In this document: piece by piece, positions 52,663-61,109 of the stretch
How the letters are laid out: each line of letters begins with the position of its first letter
Numbering within the stretch: position 1 is the stretch's first letter
Assembly: GCF_001429625.1 (NCBI RefSeq)
Contig: NZ_LMSU01000001.1
Coordinates: 315,498 to 379,497 of the forward strand
DNA: 64,000 nucleotides
From: Nocardioides sp. Soil805
GTDB taxonomy: Bacteria > Actinomycetota > Actinomycetes > Propionibacteriales > Nocardioidaceae
Reading direction: 5' to 3'
The notes under the pieces: model-generated
Database searches by the model: none
Told to the model about the DNA's origin: nothing
What the model saw: only the letters and a program-made list of their open reading frames with translations
Position numbers and translations under genes: made by a program

Positions 52663-53448
52663 ATGACGAACGACGAGGCACGGAGCAGGGCGGCAGAGGT
52701 GAACGAGCAGTTCCGGCCGATCGAGCTGACGGCCGAGACGGTCACTCGACCGGCCGGGCCGCACACCCAGACCGTGCACTCGTTCCTGCGGCATCTTCGC
52801 GAGAAGGACCTGGACTGCGTGCCCGAGCCGCTGTCGCTGGACGAGGAGACGGAGACGCTTCGCTTCATCGGTGGCGAAAGCGGCGGCGACGGTTGGAAGA
52901 ACCAGCACGACGAGAAGGGGTTGCGGTCGGCAGCGCGCTTGCTGCGGCGCATCCACGACGCCTCTGCCGGCTGGGTCCCACCTGACGACGCGGTCTTCGC
53001 CGCCCCGGCGGCCGAAGGCGGCGGGGACGTCTTCGTCCATGGCGATCCGGGACCTTGGAACTTTGTCTGGCGGAACGGAGAGGCAGTCGCGCTCATCGAC
53101 TGGGACTTCCTCCACCGCGCGCCACGGCTCGACGACGTGGTGTACGCCCTCCGGTGGTTCGCTCCCATGCGAGACGACGAATCGGCCCTTGAATGGCACC
53201 ACTTCCCGCACGTCCCCGACCGCCGGGCGCGCATCGAGGCCTTCCTCGACGCGTATGGGATTCCGGCCGACTTCGACGTTGCCGACGCCGTCGTTCGACG
53301 CATCCACGCCACCATCGAGCACGTCCGCTTCCTCGCGGATCAGGGGCACGAACCGCAGAAGACCTGGGTCGCTGAGGGCAGCGTCGAGAGGGAAGAGCTG
53401 GCAGAGATCGCGTGGATCGAGGCGAACAGGTCCCGGTTCTCCGGCTGA
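52663..53448 (+). CDS. Aminoglycoside phosphotransferase-family kinase
   Basis: A 261-residue APH-fold kinase. The catalytic loop FVHGDPGPWNFVW has the HGD...N motif and the metal loop reads VALIDWDFLHRAP. The N-lobe is short. This fold covers drug, homoserine, choline and sugar kinases, so resistance should not be assumed. Codon use is less GC-extreme (many TTT, GAA, ATT-like codons) than in the flanking genes, which suggests acquisition. The 107-bp gap before it holds no gene. Confidence 0.82.
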   Translation: MTNDEARSRAAEVNEQFRPIELTAETVTRPAGPHTQTVHSFLRHLREKDLDCVPEPLSLDEETETLRFIGGESGGDGWKNQHDEKGLRSAARLLRRIHDASAGWVPPDDAVFAAPAAEGGGDVFVHGDPGPWNFVWRNGEAVALIDWDFLHRAPRLDDVVYALRWFAPMRDDESALEWHHFPHVPDRRARIEAFLDAYGIPADFDVADAVVRRIHATIEHVRFLADQGHEPQKTWVAEGSVEREELAEIAWIEANRSRFSG

Positions 53449-53515
53449 CGCCCTGCGTGCGCCGCCGAACGAAACCGCTGGCGATCGCCGCTGCGACCCG
53501 GCAACATGACGCGCG

Positions 53516-54109
53516 ATGGCGACCTCGACGACGTACGACGACCTCCTGGCACGGGCCCGAGCGCTGGTCGCGTCCGCCGATCGCATCCCAGTGATCGGGA
53601 TCAGCGGGCACGGGGGCTCCGGCAAGTCGACCCTGGCCGAGAGGCTCGGCGCCGACCTGGGCCTCGCTCCCGACCAGGTCGTCCCGACCGACTGCTTCTA
53701 CGCCACGACGTGCGGCCCGCGCGCCGGTATGTGGGAGCAGCATGACTGGCGACTCATCGAGGAGCTGGTCGAGGCCGTACGCAGCGTCCCTGCGCCTGAT
53801 CGGCTCCGCTTCGACTATCGCTGGTGGACGGGCCAGACCGGAGTCGAGGACCACGTGATGCCCCCGGTCCTCATCATCGAGGGCATCCGACTCATCCACG
53901 ACCGCACGCACGGCTGGTTCGACCTGACCGTGTGGATCGACCTCGACCCGGACGTCGCCGGCGCCAGGGCGAAGGCGCGCAACCTGCTTCAGGGCGACGA
54001 CCAGGCCGAGCTCGACCTCTGGGACACGAAATGGATCCCGGAAGGACATGCGTACGCGGCAGAGGTGGACCCGGCCCGGTCGGCCGATCTGGTGCTGTCC
54101 GCCACGTGA
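53516..54109 (+). CDS. Uridine kinase-like P-loop protein
   Basis: A 197-residue P-loop kinase with Walker A VIGISGHGGSGKSTLAERL, a DCFYATTCGP block and the Asp-rich strand VLIIEGIRLIHD, as in the uridine kinase/phosphoribulokinase group. The C-terminal half has WIDLDPDVAGARAKARNLL where the LID arginines lie. It probably phosphorylates a nucleoside or related metabolite. The ATG at 53516 has no clear Shine-Dalgarno site. Confidence 0.8.
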   Translation: MATSTTYDDLLARARALVASADRIPVIGISGHGGSGKSTLAERLGADLGLAPDQVVPTDCFYATTCGPRAGMWEQHDWRLIEELVEAVRSVPAPDRLRFDYRWWTGQTGVEDHVMPPVLIIEGIRLIHDRTHGWFDLTVWIDLDPDVAGARAKARNLLQGDDQAELDLWDTKWIPEGHAYAAEVDPARSADLVLSAT

Positions 54110-54467
54110 CGTCGCAAGTGCTCCCGATGGTCGATCGCCACGGCACCGTCCGGTTCACCTCAGCGCCCGCGGTCGGGGAGCCAGCTCGCGCGGGTGCACT
54201 TGAGGGCACCGTCACACGGTGCGCACGGATCCGCCGAGATCCGGATGTTGGGCCAAGGCGTGTAGTCCTCGAACTCCCCGTACCCGAGACGGCCAAGTCG
54301 CTCGCCGGTCTCCGCCGATGTGTCGGACGTGACCTCCTGAACTCGTGCCGATAGCCACGCTCGGAGCGCCCGCCGTGGGGCCGCTCTTGTAGGCGTTGGC
54401 TGCTTTGAGGTCCCAGCGACGTCGAGGTCGGTTCCCAGCCGGGGCGCAGCACGTGCGCGGAGCAGAT
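54110..54467. other. Gene-poor stretch with a possible gene remnant
   Basis: No convincing complete gene. A minus-strand frame ending at 54160 gives RLGYGEFEDYTPWPNIRISADP with Cys residues after it (CAPCDGALKC), which looks more protein-like than its surroundings, but its 5' part runs into the GNAT gene. It could be the remains of a truncated gene. Confidence 0.35.
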
Positions 54468-54998
54468 CTAGGTCCGCAGCGCCGCCCAGGTGTCGACGCT
54501 CGTCCACTCGCCCTTGAACCAGTCAGCGGCGATGTTGCGTCCTTCGTGTCGAAATCCAAGCCGCCGGAACAGCCGGGCGACTGGCTCGTTGCGCGCATCG
54601 GTGACAGCGAACACCCGATGGGCGCCCTGCGCGTCGAAGAGCCCGCCGATCACAGCACCCAGCGCCTCGGTGGCGTACCCCGAGCCGTGGGAGGCTGGCG
54701 CGATCGTGACCCCGACCTCGTAGCTGTCGGGCTGCTCGGCGAGCGCGTGTACGGCGACGTCGCCGACCAGCGTGCCGTCGCGTCGAACGGCGATCTGCAG
54801 CCAACGCCCGGACTTGGACTCGATCGAGCTGGGCTGGGAGGCGATGAGGTTGTCCGCGTCTGCCTCGGAGAAGTCCGGGGTCCAGCTCTGCCAGCGTGCC
54901 ACCTCCGGGATACGGCGATACGCAACAAAGGCGTCGCGGTCCGGGTGTGTGAGCGGTGCGAGCTCCAGTCGCTCGGTGCGGATGGGGAACGTCAGCAC
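54468..54998 (-). CDS. GNAT family N-acetyltransferase (RimJ/RimL type)
   Basis: A 176-residue acetyltransferase beginning FPIRTERLELAPLTHPDRDAF, the typical RimJ/RimL opening, with GVTIAPASHGSGYATEALGAVIG forming the acetyl-CoA loop (here the Arg/Gln-x-x-Gly-x-Gly is HGSGYA) and FRRLGFRHEGRNI at the end. The substrate is unknown. The start is GTG at 54998. It belongs to the lower-GC accessory stretch. Confidence 0.85.
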   Translation of the reverse strand: MLTFPIRTERLELAPLTHPDRDAFVAYRRIPEVARWQSWTPDFSEADADNLIASQPSSIESKSGRWLQIAVRRDGTLVGDVAVHALAEQPDSYEVGVTIAPASHGSGYATEALGAVIGGLFDAQGAHRVFAVTDARNEPVARLFRRLGFRHEGRNIAADWFKGEWTSVDTWAALRT

Positions 54999-55699
54999 GA
55001 TCGAACCCTGTCTGTCGTTGCGGCTTGTGGCCTGCGAAGGAGACGTGCGTCAGACCGCGCGGCCGACCCGGTGCGGCTAGCGAGGTTGGAGCCCATCAGC
55101 GGACGTGGCAAGCGGTGCCGAAGCGCGACCCCGACGAGACCGCCAACGGCAGGCGCCTCGGGCACCCGATGAGGTGGCGTAGTTCAACGCCGCCCCGGGG
55201 AGCGGACGTCCGGGCGTGGCAGGTGTATGCCGGCGGCGATCCTACGGCGGGCTGAACGATCGCCTGCTCCCATTCTGAGACCATCGCGCGAGACTAGACG
55301 CACAGCGGGCTGAGAGGCCACGCATTTGCTTCGCGGGAGCGCTCCTATCGACCACCTTGCGCCGCCGGTGGGCGACAGCGCGTACGTCAAGACCGAGGGC
55401 TACGGCGGACTCTCGATGCGCGTGCTCTTCGCACGGCGCTCCCCGGGCTCCTACGCGGCCCTACTGCGCGACGCCGGACCAGCCGTCGACGCAACCATCT
55501 CGCTCGGCCCCGGGCATCCCGCGTCGGGAGCCGTCTGGCTCGCGCACAAGCCGCACTGATCAAGCTGCTGAGTCGCCCGCGATGCGCGGACCTGGCGCGA
55601 TGAGCGAGCCGATCTGCCGACGTGCGACTCGCCCGGCACGGTGATCGCGTCACTCACCCCGCAATGGGCGGTACACGCCCGGCGAGGCCGACCGGCCGC
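54999..55699. other. 700-bp stretch without convincing genes
   Basis: Short frames exist, the best being a plus-strand 77-codon frame at 55326-55559 (start MLRGSAPIDHLAPP) and a minus-strand 62-codon frame at 55096-55284, but none has a ribosome site, a recognisable family or third-position GC bias as strong as the neighbours. It may be decayed transferred DNA. Confidence 0.5.
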
Positions 55700-56131
55700 T
55701 CAGTCCAGGCTGGGCAGCCCGGCCACCTCGGGCCCCTCGCCGCGCAGCAGCACCGCGAAGGGCACCCCGCGGTCGGCGTGCACCCGCGACCCCAGGACGG
55801 TGAGCGCGATGCCGAAGGCCTTCTCGTCCCCGCGCGCCAGCGTCGCCCAGCCGTCCCACAGCAGCACCACTCCCTCGGCACCGGCGCCGATGTCGTGCAG
55901 GCAGTCGGCCAGGGCGTCGAAGTTCTGCCCGTACCAGTCGGGGAAGTCGAGGGACTCCCCCACCGCCGCCAGGAACTCGGCCTTGCCGTCCGCGACCCAG
56001 CCGTCGACGTGGGCGAGCGCCCAGCCGGCGTGCTCGACCGTGCGGCGTACGTCGTCGACGTCGAAGGCGCCGTGCCACAGGTAGGTGCCGGGGTCGACCC
56101 GGCCGGCCAGCAGGGCCGCGAGACCGCTCAT
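55700..56131 (-). CDS. Barstar-like ribonuclease inhibitor
   Basis: A 143-residue protein with a barstar fold: an N-terminal extension, then AEFLAAVGESLDFPDWYGQNFDALADCL, quoted here by its key part DFPDWYGQNFDALADCL, which forms the acidic helix that plugs the ribonuclease active site, and VVLLWDGWATLARGD after it. The ATG overlaps the stop of the upstream secreted ribonuclease as ATGA, so enzyme and inhibitor are made together. It protects the producer cytoplasm. Confidence 0.9.
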   Translation of the reverse strand: MSGLAALLAGRVDPGTYLWHGAFDVDDVRRTVEHAGWALAHVDGWVADGKAEFLAAVGESLDFPDWYGQNFDALADCLHDIGAGAEGVVLLWDGWATLARGDEKAFGIALTVLGSRVHADRGVPFAVLLRGEGPEVAGLPSLD

Positions 56132-56538
56132 CGCTCGATCCTCTCGAAGGACGCGTAGTGGTCCTCGGTCCAGTAGAGCTCGCCGTCGCGTCCGGCCACG
56201 ATGCGCCGCGCGCCACGGTCGTCCGAGCCGGGGGTCGGCACGGTGTACTCGGTGTAGTAGCCCTCGGGGCGGTCCGGGAGGAGCTCCTCGCGGTTGCCGA
56301 AGGTGCCGCCGTCCTCGTCCTCGGGGAACGGCCCGCCGGCGTCGATCAGCGCGACGGTGTCGGTCGCCTCGGGCGGGAGGTCGGCCAGCCGCACCAGTGA
56401 CAGCCCGCTCGAGGGGTCCGTCCCGGGCCGGGCCCCGTCGTCGGCTGAGGTGTCGCCGCTGCCCTGGGTCCACCACACCAGGGCGGCGAGGAGCACGGCG
56501 ACCACCAGCGCGATCGTGCTCCGCTGCCCCGTGCGCAT
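56128..56538 (-). CDS. Secreted guanyl-specific ribonuclease (RNase Sa/barnase type)
   Basis: A 136-residue protein: hydrophobic segment residues 8-25 (STIALVVAVLLAALVWW), an Asp/Gly/Ser-rich spacer, then a microbial ribonuclease domain from residue 50. RNase Sa-like features are LPPEATDTVALID, GPFPEDEDGGTFGNREELLP, the catalytic Glu in GYYTEYTV, the Arg pair in RGARRIVAG and the His in YWTEDHYASF. It should be exported or membrane-anchored outside. The barstar gene follows with a 4-bp overlap. Confidence 0.9.
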   Translation of the reverse strand: MRTGQRSTIALVVAVLLAALVWWTQGSGDTSADDGARPGTDPSSGLSLVRLADLPPEATDTVALIDAGGPFPEDEDGGTFGNREELLPDRPEGYYTEYTVPTPGSDDRGARRIVAGRDGELYWTEDHYASFERIER

Positions 56539-56559
56539 GATCCGCTCAGCCCGCCGGCG

Positions 56560-56931
56560 TCAGAAGCCGAGGACCTGGGCGCGGCGCTTGACCTCGGAGC
56601 CGCGGTTCTCGCGCAGCGCGTCGATCGGGCGACCAGGGAGGTCGTCGTCGGTGAAGATCCACGCGATGCACTCGCGGTCGTCGAAGTGGCGGTCGTGCAG
56701 CAGGGTCAGCAGCCCGGGCAGGCCCTTGACGACGAGGCCGTCCTGGATGAAGTCGGCGGGCACCTGGGGGCCGGCGCCCGGGCGGGGCACGGCCCCGGCC
56801 AGCTCGTGGTCGCGGATCATCGTGCGCACCTTGGCGGGGGTGACACCGAGGGCAGCGCCGGCCTGGTCCCAGCTCAGCCACTCGGGGACGAGGGCGTCCA
56901 GATCCGCCTCGGACAGGGGTACGTCGCTCAT
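56560..56931 (-). CDS. Rv2175c family DNA-binding protein
   Basis: A 123-residue protein with an N-terminal winged-helix-like domain (EWLSWDQAGAALGVTPAKVRTM) and a C-terminal Rv2175c domain (VKGLPGLLTLLHDRHFDDRE...AWIFTDDDLPGRPIDAL). In Mycobacterium tuberculosis Rv2175c lies beside the kinase PknL, which phosphorylates it and prevents DNA binding. A PASTA kinase lies 1.1 kb away here, so the pair is probably conserved. Confidence 0.85.
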   Translation of the reverse strand: MSDVPLSEADLDALVPEWLSWDQAGAALGVTPAKVRTMIRDHELAGAVPRPGAGPQVPADFIQDGLVVKGLPGLLTLLHDRHFDDRECIAWIFTDDDLPGRPIDALRENRGSEVKRRAQVLGF

Positions 56932-57111
56932 GGGACGCAGTTTTCCACGAGCGGGCCCACGCGGGGTGATCGAGGCCGTCCCCGACACGCCCGACCCGGT
57001 GTCGGCTGGTCTGGACCGGGTCGCGGTGCGTAACGTCGAGCGCTCGCCGCGATGCCTTCCCCTCGGTCTCCGACGAGACCGGGCGCCGCGGCGAGGACGA
57101 GGAGAACCGAC

Positions 57112-57924
57112 GTGCGACGACCCCTGATCGCGGCCACGGCCGCCACGGCGGCCCTGATGCTCGCGCCGCTCGCGCCGGCCGCCGCGGACCACGAGCGACT
57201 CCCCCAGGGACGCCATCTCAAGACCTACACCGTCAAGGCCGGTGACACCGCCACCGGGCTCGCCGTCCGCTTCCACGCCTGGACCGCGGAGCTGATCTCC
57301 CACAACCACCTCGACTCCTCCGGCCGGCTGCGCGTCGGGCAGCGGATCGAGATCCCGGTCGTCACGAAGGCCCGGGACAAGGACAGGGGTCCGTCGAAGG
57401 GCAAGGGCGGCGGGGGCAAGGACAAGGGCAAGGGCGGCGGGGGCAAGGACAAGGGCAAGCCCCAGCACGGCGGGGGCACCGGCGGCGGTTCGGACGGCGG
57501 GTCCGCCGGCCACCCGTCGCGCGACCGGGTGCGCCGCACCATCACCCGGGCCGCCAACTACCGCGGCGTGGACCCGCAGCTCGCGCTGGCCGTCAGCTGG
57601 CAGGAGTCCGGGTGGCAGATGCACCGTGTCTCCAGCGCCGGCGCCGTCGGCGCCATGCAGGTCCTGCCCGACACCGGGCGCTGGATGGAGCAGTACGCCG
57701 GTCGCGACCTGCGGCTGCGGGTCCTCAAGGACAACGCCACCGCGGGGGTGCTGCTGCTGGGCGTGCTCGACGACCACACCCGCAACCGCCGCCACCAGGT
57801 CGGCGCCTACTACCAGGGGCTCGGTGCGCTCGAGGCCCACGGCCTCTACGGGGAGACCAAGGCGTACGTCGCCAACGTGCTCGCGATCAAGGAGCGCCTC
57901 GAGGCCGGCCGCCCGCCGGCCTGA
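57112..57924 (+). CDS. Secreted LysM and lytic-transglycosylase (SLT) protein
   Basis: A 270-residue exported protein. The signal peptide (residues 1-25) ends in APLAPAAA; a LysM domain (KTYTVKAGDTATGLAVRF to GQRIEIPV, residues 37-85) binds glycan strands. A Gly/Lys linker with two copies of GKGGGGKDK (27-bp DNA repeats) follows, then the SLT domain with the catalytic Glu in LAVSWQESGWQ and GAVGAMQVLPDTG. The GTG at 57112 has AGGAGA nine bases upstream. It cuts peptidoglycan for remodelling. Confidence 0.9.
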   Translation: MRRPLIAATAATAALMLAPLAPAAADHERLPQGRHLKTYTVKAGDTATGLAVRFHAWTAELISHNHLDSSGRLRVGQRIEIPVVTKARDKDRGPSKGKGGGGKDKGKGGGGKDKGKPQHGGGTGGGSDGGSAGHPSRDRVRRTITRAANYRGVDPQLALAVSWQESGWQMHRVSSAGAVGAMQVLPDTGRWMEQYAGRDLRLRVLKDNATAGVLLLGVLDDHTRNRRHQVGAYYQGLGALEAHGLYGETKAYVANVLAIKERLEAGRPPA

Positions 57925-58076
57925 GCGGCGTACCGACGGACGACGCGCCCCGGGCGATCAGCGACCCCGGGCGGGCCTGCGCCACGCCGGGGCGGGGCGC
58001 AGCGGCCGCGTCCGCGCGCCGGATTCGTACGATGGGGCCACCGGATCCTTCCCCGTCCGGCGATGGAGGTCGAGCT

Positions 58077-60203
58077 GTGGAGTCACGCGACGAGCCGACC
58101 GGGCCCGGTCGCGGCCCGGCGCGCGGTGCTGCCGACGCGCTGGTCGGTCGCCTCCTCGACCGCCGCTACCGCATCGGGGGACGCATCGCCCGCGGTGGCA
58201 TGGCCAGCGTCTACGAGGCCACCGACATCCGGCTCGACCGGACCGTCGCGGTCAAGGTGATGCACCCCGGCCTCGGGGACGACGACGACTTCGCCCAGCG
58301 CTTCGTGCGCGAGGCCCGCGCCGCCGCGCGGCTCAACCACCCGCACGTGGTGGCGGTCTACGACCAGGGCGACGACGACGGCACGGTCTTCCTGGCCATG
58401 GAGTACGTGCCCGGGCACACGCTGCGCGACGTCATCCGCAAGGAGCCGCCGATGGCGCCGCTGCGGGCCCTCGCGCTCCTCGAGCCGGTCGTCTCGGCGC
58501 TGGCCGCCGCCCACCGCGCGGGCCTGATCCACCGCGACGTCAAGCCGGAGAACGTCCTCATCGCCGACGAGGCCCACGGCGGCGGCGTCAAGGTCGCCGA
58601 CTTCGGGCTGGCCAAGGCCGTCAGCGCCGACACCCAGCACACCGCCACCGGCGGCGTCCTGATCGGGACGGTCTCCTACCTCGCCCCCGAGCTGGTGGTC
58701 GACGGCCGTGCCGACGCGCGCGCCGACGTCTACGCCGCCGGCGTCGTCCTCTACGAGCTGCTCACCGGCCGCAAGCCGCACGAGGGCGAGAGCCCGATCC
58801 AGGTCGCCTACCGCCACGTGCACGAGGACGTCCCTCCGCCGTCGACGGTCCAGCCGGGCCTCCCCGCGTACGTCGACGCGCTCGTCGCCCGGGCCACCTG
58901 CCGCGACCGCACCCAGCGACCCGCCGACGCGGGGGTGCTGCTGCACCAGATCCACCGGGTCACCCAGGCGTTGCGCGAGGGTGTCACCGACGACGCCGAC
59001 CTGACCGCCGACCTGGCGCCCTCGGCGTACGTGGACGCCGGCAGCGACCAGCAGGACGAGGACACGACGCCGGAGCCCTTCGACCCGGTCGAGATGGCCA
59101 ACCTGAGCGCCCGCCTGCAGCCGCCCCCCGGCGACCCGCGGGCCGAGATCGTCGGGGACAGCCACCACACGACCGCCTTCGACCGGACCGCCGTGGCCGC
59201 GGCGGCGGTGCCCGCCGCCGGCCCGACGTCCTCCCCCGCGGCACCTGCCCCGACCGCCCGCCGGCCGTCGCGGCAGCCCAGCGCCGCCGCGCCCGTGGTC
59301 ACCACGGCCCGGTCGCGGTCGCTCAAGGGCCCGCTCGCGCTGGTTCTCGTCGTGCTGCTGGTCGCCGGCCTCGGCGGCGGTGCGTGGTGGTTCGGGTGGG
59401 AGCGCTACACCGTGACCCCGGGCGTGCTCGGGGTCGACGCAACCACCGCGACGGCCGAGCTCGCCAAGGCCGGGCTCGACGCCGAGGAGGGCGATCCCCG
59501 CTACTCCGAGACGGTGGCCGCCGGGCTGGTGCTGGGCACCGACCCGGATCCCGGCGACCGCGTCCTCGACGGCGGCACGGTCACCCTGGTCGTGTCCCTG
59601 GGCCCCGAGCGCTACGAGGTGCCGGCCCTGGCCGGCATGACGGAGGACCAGGCGCAGGACGCGCTCGAGCAGGGCAACCTGGCGTTCGGCGAGAGCACCG
59701 AGAAGTTCAGCGACACCGTGCCCGCGGGGCAGGTCCTGCGGACCAGCCCGCCCGCGGGCGAGGTCCTCAAGCCCGACGCACCCGTCGACCTGGTGCTCAG
59801 CAAGGGTCGCCGGCCCATCGACATCAAGGACTGGACCGGCAAGGACGCCGACCAGGCGACCGCGGCCCTGGAGAAGCGCAAGCTGGTGGTCGAGGTCACC
59901 GGCGAGGAGTACAGCGACACCGTCGACGAGGGCGACGTGATCTCGCAGGAGCCGACCGTCGGTCCGCTCTTCAAGGGCGACACCGTGCAGCTCGTGGTGT
60001 CCCGTGGCCCGGAGCTCGTCGAGGTGCCGAGGGTCGTCGCGAAGGGTGTCGACGCCGCCACCGAGGAGCTCGAGGCCCTCGGCTTCGTCGTGGAGGTCGA
60101 GAACAGCGACCAGTACATCGGGGTCGGCTTCGTCTTCAGCTCCGACCCGTCCGCCGGGACGATGGCGCCCAAGGGCTCCACGATCACGCTCTACCTGATC
60201 TGA
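58077..60203 (+). CDS. PASTA-domain Ser/Thr protein kinase (PknB/PknL-like)
   Basis: A 708-residue receptor kinase. The catalytic domain (about residues 30-290) has the Gly loop GGRIARGGMASVYEA, Lys in VAVKVM, HRDVKPENVL and DFGLAKAV. A Pro/Ala-rich linker leads to one transmembrane helix (about residues 416-438) and four extracellular PASTA repeats that sense muropeptides or lipid II. The GTG start at 58077 has a GGAGGT six bases upstream; TACGAT at 58027-58032 is a candidate -10. The neighbouring Rv2175c-type and LysM/SLT genes suggest the PknL context. Confidence 0.93.
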   Translation: MESRDEPTGPGRGPARGAADALVGRLLDRRYRIGGRIARGGMASVYEATDIRLDRTVAVKVMHPGLGDDDDFAQRFVREARAAARLNHPHVVAVYDQGDDDGTVFLAMEYVPGHTLRDVIRKEPPMAPLRALALLEPVVSALAAAHRAGLIHRDVKPENVLIADEAHGGGVKVADFGLAKAVSADTQHTATGGVLIGTVSYLAPELVVDGRADARADVYAAGVVLYELLTGRKPHEGESPIQVAYRHVHEDVPPPSTVQPGLPAYVDALVARATCRDRTQRPADAGVLLHQIHRVTQALREGVTDDADLTADLAPSAYVDAGSDQQDEDTTPEPFDPVEMANLSARLQPPPGDPRAEIVGDSHHTTAFDRTAVAAAAVPAAGPTSSPAAPAPTARRPSRQPSAAAPVVTTARSRSLKGPLALVLVVLLVAGLGGGAWWFGWERYTVTPGVLGVDATTATAELAKAGLDAEEGDPRYSETVAAGLVLGTDPDPGDRVLDGGTVTLVVSLGPERYEVPALAGMTEDQAQDALEQGNLAFGESTEKFSDTVPAGQVLRTSPPAGEVLKPDAPVDLVLSKGRRPIDIKDWTGKDADQATAALEKRKLVVEVTGEEYSDTVDEGDVISQEPTVGPLFKGDTVQLVVSRGPELVEVPRVVAKGVDAATEELEALGFVVEVENSDQYIGVGFVFSSDPSAGTMAPKGSTITLYLI

Positions 60204-60208
60204 GCCCC

Positions 60209-60214
60209 TAGCCT
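60209..60214 (+). promoter_or_regulatory. Leaderless-type -10 for endonuclease IV
   Basis: TAGCCT, 7 nt before the GTG at 60222 and only 6 nt after the kinase stop. Confidence 0.5.
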
Positions 60215-60221
60215 CTCCCCT

Positions 60222-61109
60222 GTGACACCCGAGCTCCGCAACCCGATCGGCACCCACGTCACGGTCGGCAAGGGGCTCGTCGCGGGAGCCCTCGCGCAGG
60301 TGGAGGCGGTGGGCCACGAGACGCTCCAGGTCTTCACCGGCAACCCGCGCGGCTGGGCCCACTCCCCGGGCAGGCCCGCGGAGGACGAGCGCTTCCGGGA
60401 GGAGTGCGCGCGGCGCGGGCTGCGCGCCTTCATCCACGCGCCGTACCTCGTCAACCTCGGCTCCCCGACCCCGCTCACCTGGGAGCGCTCGGTCGGCGTC
60501 GTGGCCCACACCCTGCGCCGTGCGGTCGAGATCGGTGCCGAGGGCGTCGTCGTCCACACAGGCTCGTACGTCGACTCGACCGGGTCGCGGGAGCAGTACG
60601 ACGCCGCGATGCGCCGGGTCCGCGAGGGGCTGCTGCCGGTGCTGGACACGCTCGACCCGGATCACGCGCCGTGGCTGCTGCTCGAGCCCACCGCGGGCCA
60701 GGGGCGGTCGCTGTGCGCCGGGGTCGACGACCTCGAGCCCTACCTCGCCGCCCTCGACCTCCACCCGAGGGCGGGCATCTGCCTGGACACCTGTCACGTC
60801 TTCGCCGCCGGCGCGCCCCTCGACGAGCCCGGCGGGGCGACCGCGACGGTGGACCGGATCGTGGAGATCGGCGGGCCCGGCCGGCTACGGCTGATCCACG
60901 CCAACGACTCGATGGACGTGCGCGGCGCCTTCAAGGACCGGCACCAGCGCATCGGTGAGGGACACATCGGCACCGACGCGTTCCGCGAGCTGTTCGCGCA
61001 CCCGGCGACCGAGGGCGTCCCGTTCATCCTGGAGACGCCGGGCTCGCGCGACGTGGGCAACCCGGACCTCGACGTGCTGCGGCGCCTGCGGGCGGAGGCG
61101 GCGGCGTGA
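60222..61109 (+). CDS. nfo: Endonuclease IV (AP endonuclease)
   Basis: A 295-residue TIM-barrel enzyme that cuts the phosphodiester at abasic sites in base-excision repair. Metal-binding residues lie in FIHAPYLVNLGSP, VVVHTGSYV, LLLEPTAGQGRS, GICLDTCHVFAAG and LIHANDSMDVRG with DRHQRIGEGHIG. These are the Nfo motifs in order. The start is GTG at 60222. Confidence 0.93.
   Translation: MTPELRNPIGTHVTVGKGLVAGALAQVEAVGHETLQVFTGNPRGWAHSPGRPAEDERFREECARRGLRAFIHAPYLVNLGSPTPLTWERSVGVVAHTLRRAVEIGAEGVVVHTGSYVDSTGSREQYDAAMRRVREGLLPVLDTLDPDHAPWLLLEPTAGQGRSLCAGVDDLEPYLAALDLHPRAGICLDTCHVFAAGAPLDEPGGATATVDRIVEIGGPGRLRLIHANDSMDVRGAFKDRHQRIGEGHIGTDAFRELFAHPATEGVPFILETPGSRDVGNPDLDVLRRLRAEAAA

Noticed and set aside
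52663..53448. Aminoglycoside resistance gene
   Set aside because: Only the general APH fold is visible; many relatives phosphorylate metabolites and no resistance context is seen.
55096..55559. Two short ORFs as genes
   Set aside because: No ribosome sites, no recognisable family and poor coding character; kept only as part of the gene-poor stretch.
56932..57111. ydaO-type riboswitch before the LysM/SLT gene
   Set aside because: Such switches precede wall hydrolases in actinobacteria, but the conserved core words are not in this 180-bp leader.
58083..60797. A 904-codon minus-strand open frame opposite the PASTA kinase
   Set aside because: Shadow frame crossing the kinase and nfo genes, both with catalytic motifs.
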